Assembly: GCA_963991165.1 (NCBI GenBank)
Contig: CAXDOW010000046.1
Span: 1 to 14,604 of the forward strand
Length of the DNA stretch: 14,604 nt
Origin: GCA-2862585 sp963991165
GTDB taxonomy: Bacteria; Bacteroidota; Bacteroidia; Flavobacteriales; UBA7312
Direction: 5' to 3'
The notes under the pieces: generated by a model
What the model saw: the letters and a program-made list of their open reading frames with translations, nothing else
Databases searched by the model: none
Told to the model about the DNA's origin: nothing
Program-made: the position numbers and the translations under genes
In this document: one piece after another, positions 14,278 through 14,604 of the stretch
Layout: every line of letters starts with the position of its first letter
Position numbering within the stretch: position 1 is the stretch's first letter

Positions 14278-14580
14278 TTATACCTGTGGGTCGGTAATAG
14301 TTACTCCAACGCTAGCTTGAGCAGCTTCAGCAGCAGCCTGTTTAGCGAGTTTTACTTCATGCGCCTTTACGTTCTCACTCAAGAAGGATCTAACTATTCT
14401 ATTGGTGAAAACAAATTTATTTTCCGGGTTTGGTATAGTTTCTGGATTTTCGTCGCTAACTGGTTCAGCCGGATTGAAATCTGGATTTTCAATATTTTCT
14501 TTCCAGTTATAGTTAGAAGCCACAGCGTTCATTACGCGATCAACATCTGCATCCGCAATCTCGATAGAAAATTGTGCCAT
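14278..14580 (-). CDS. Small phage protein of unknown function (100 aa)
   Basis: The first complete gene in reading direction. A strong GGAGA Shine-Dalgarno (14592-14588) lies 7 nt before the ATG. The N-terminus, MAQFSIEIADADVDRVMNAV, is followed by a Pro/Asn/Glu-rich, probably flexible middle (30-55, with several NP and EP pairs). Residues 56-92 form a likely helix ending in an Ala-rich run (AKQAAAEAAQAS). The layout (short beta/helix start ending in DRV-N-, then IPNPE-K--F--R----F, then an Ala-rich helix) is one I have seen in small proteins encoded next to phage structural genes, with no known function. It could be a small oligomeric virion or assembly factor. No membrane segment or catalytic motif is visible. 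Confidence 0.65.
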   Translation of the reverse strand: MAQFSIEIADADVDRVMNAVASNYNWKENIENPDFNPAEPVSDENPETIPNPENKFVFTNRIVRSFLSENVKAHEVKLAKQAAAEAAQASVGVTITDPQV

Positions 14581-14604
14581 TTTAAGATCTCCGTTTATTT
14601 AAAA

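Overview
The window looks like part of the virion-structure (late) region of a tailed double-stranded DNA phage. All fourteen well-supported genes lie on the minus strand and read right to left. They are packed with gaps of 1-57 nt or short overlaps, apart from one structured 138-nt gap. Nearly every gene has a clear Shine-Dalgarno sequence (AGGAG, GGAGA or AGGGG type). TAA, TAG and TGA all occur as stops, so there is no sign of stop-codon reassignment. The DNA is moderately AT-rich. A tape measure protein with a tail tube gene upstream indicates a long-tailed phage. No sheath gene is visible, so a siphovirus-like tail is the simplest reading, but a contractile tail cannot be excluded. Several proteins resemble, from memory, families common in marine and other uncultured phages. 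The host cannot be read from this sequence.

Layout in transcription order (right to left): two small unknown proteins (100 and 63 aa); a 101-aa protein resembling the N-terminal domain of BppU-type baseplate proteins; a probable head-tail adaptor (172 aa); a fibre protein (331 aa); a giant fibre (1533 aa) with two beta-roll tracts; a 67-aa unknown; a probable head-closure protein (161 aa); a neck protein (210 aa); a 326-aa virion protein in the tail-terminator position; the tail tube protein (400 aa); a structured leader; two related chaperone-like proteins (345 and 290 aa) flanking a 121-aa protein; and the first 500 codons of the tape measure protein, which runs off the left edge.

The order adaptor - closure - neck - terminator position - tube - chaperone-like proteins - tape measure follows the usual long-tail assembly order. 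The unusual part is the fibre cassette, which sits between adaptor and closure genes rather than after the tape measure. Fibre genes take up more than a third of the window.

The most distinctive regulatory structure lies between the tube gene and the first chaperone-like gene. It holds an 8-bp hairpin, a 13-bp bulged hairpin, and a possible 12-codon leader ORF whose stop overlaps the next start (ATGA). A perfect 9-bp inverted repeat encloses the ribosome binding site and start codon of the 345-aa gene. This could set the expression ratio between the abundant tube protein and the low-copy assembly factors. That role is inference. No RNA genes, CRISPR arrays, insertion sequences, attachment sites or gene-free stretches over 300 bases were found.
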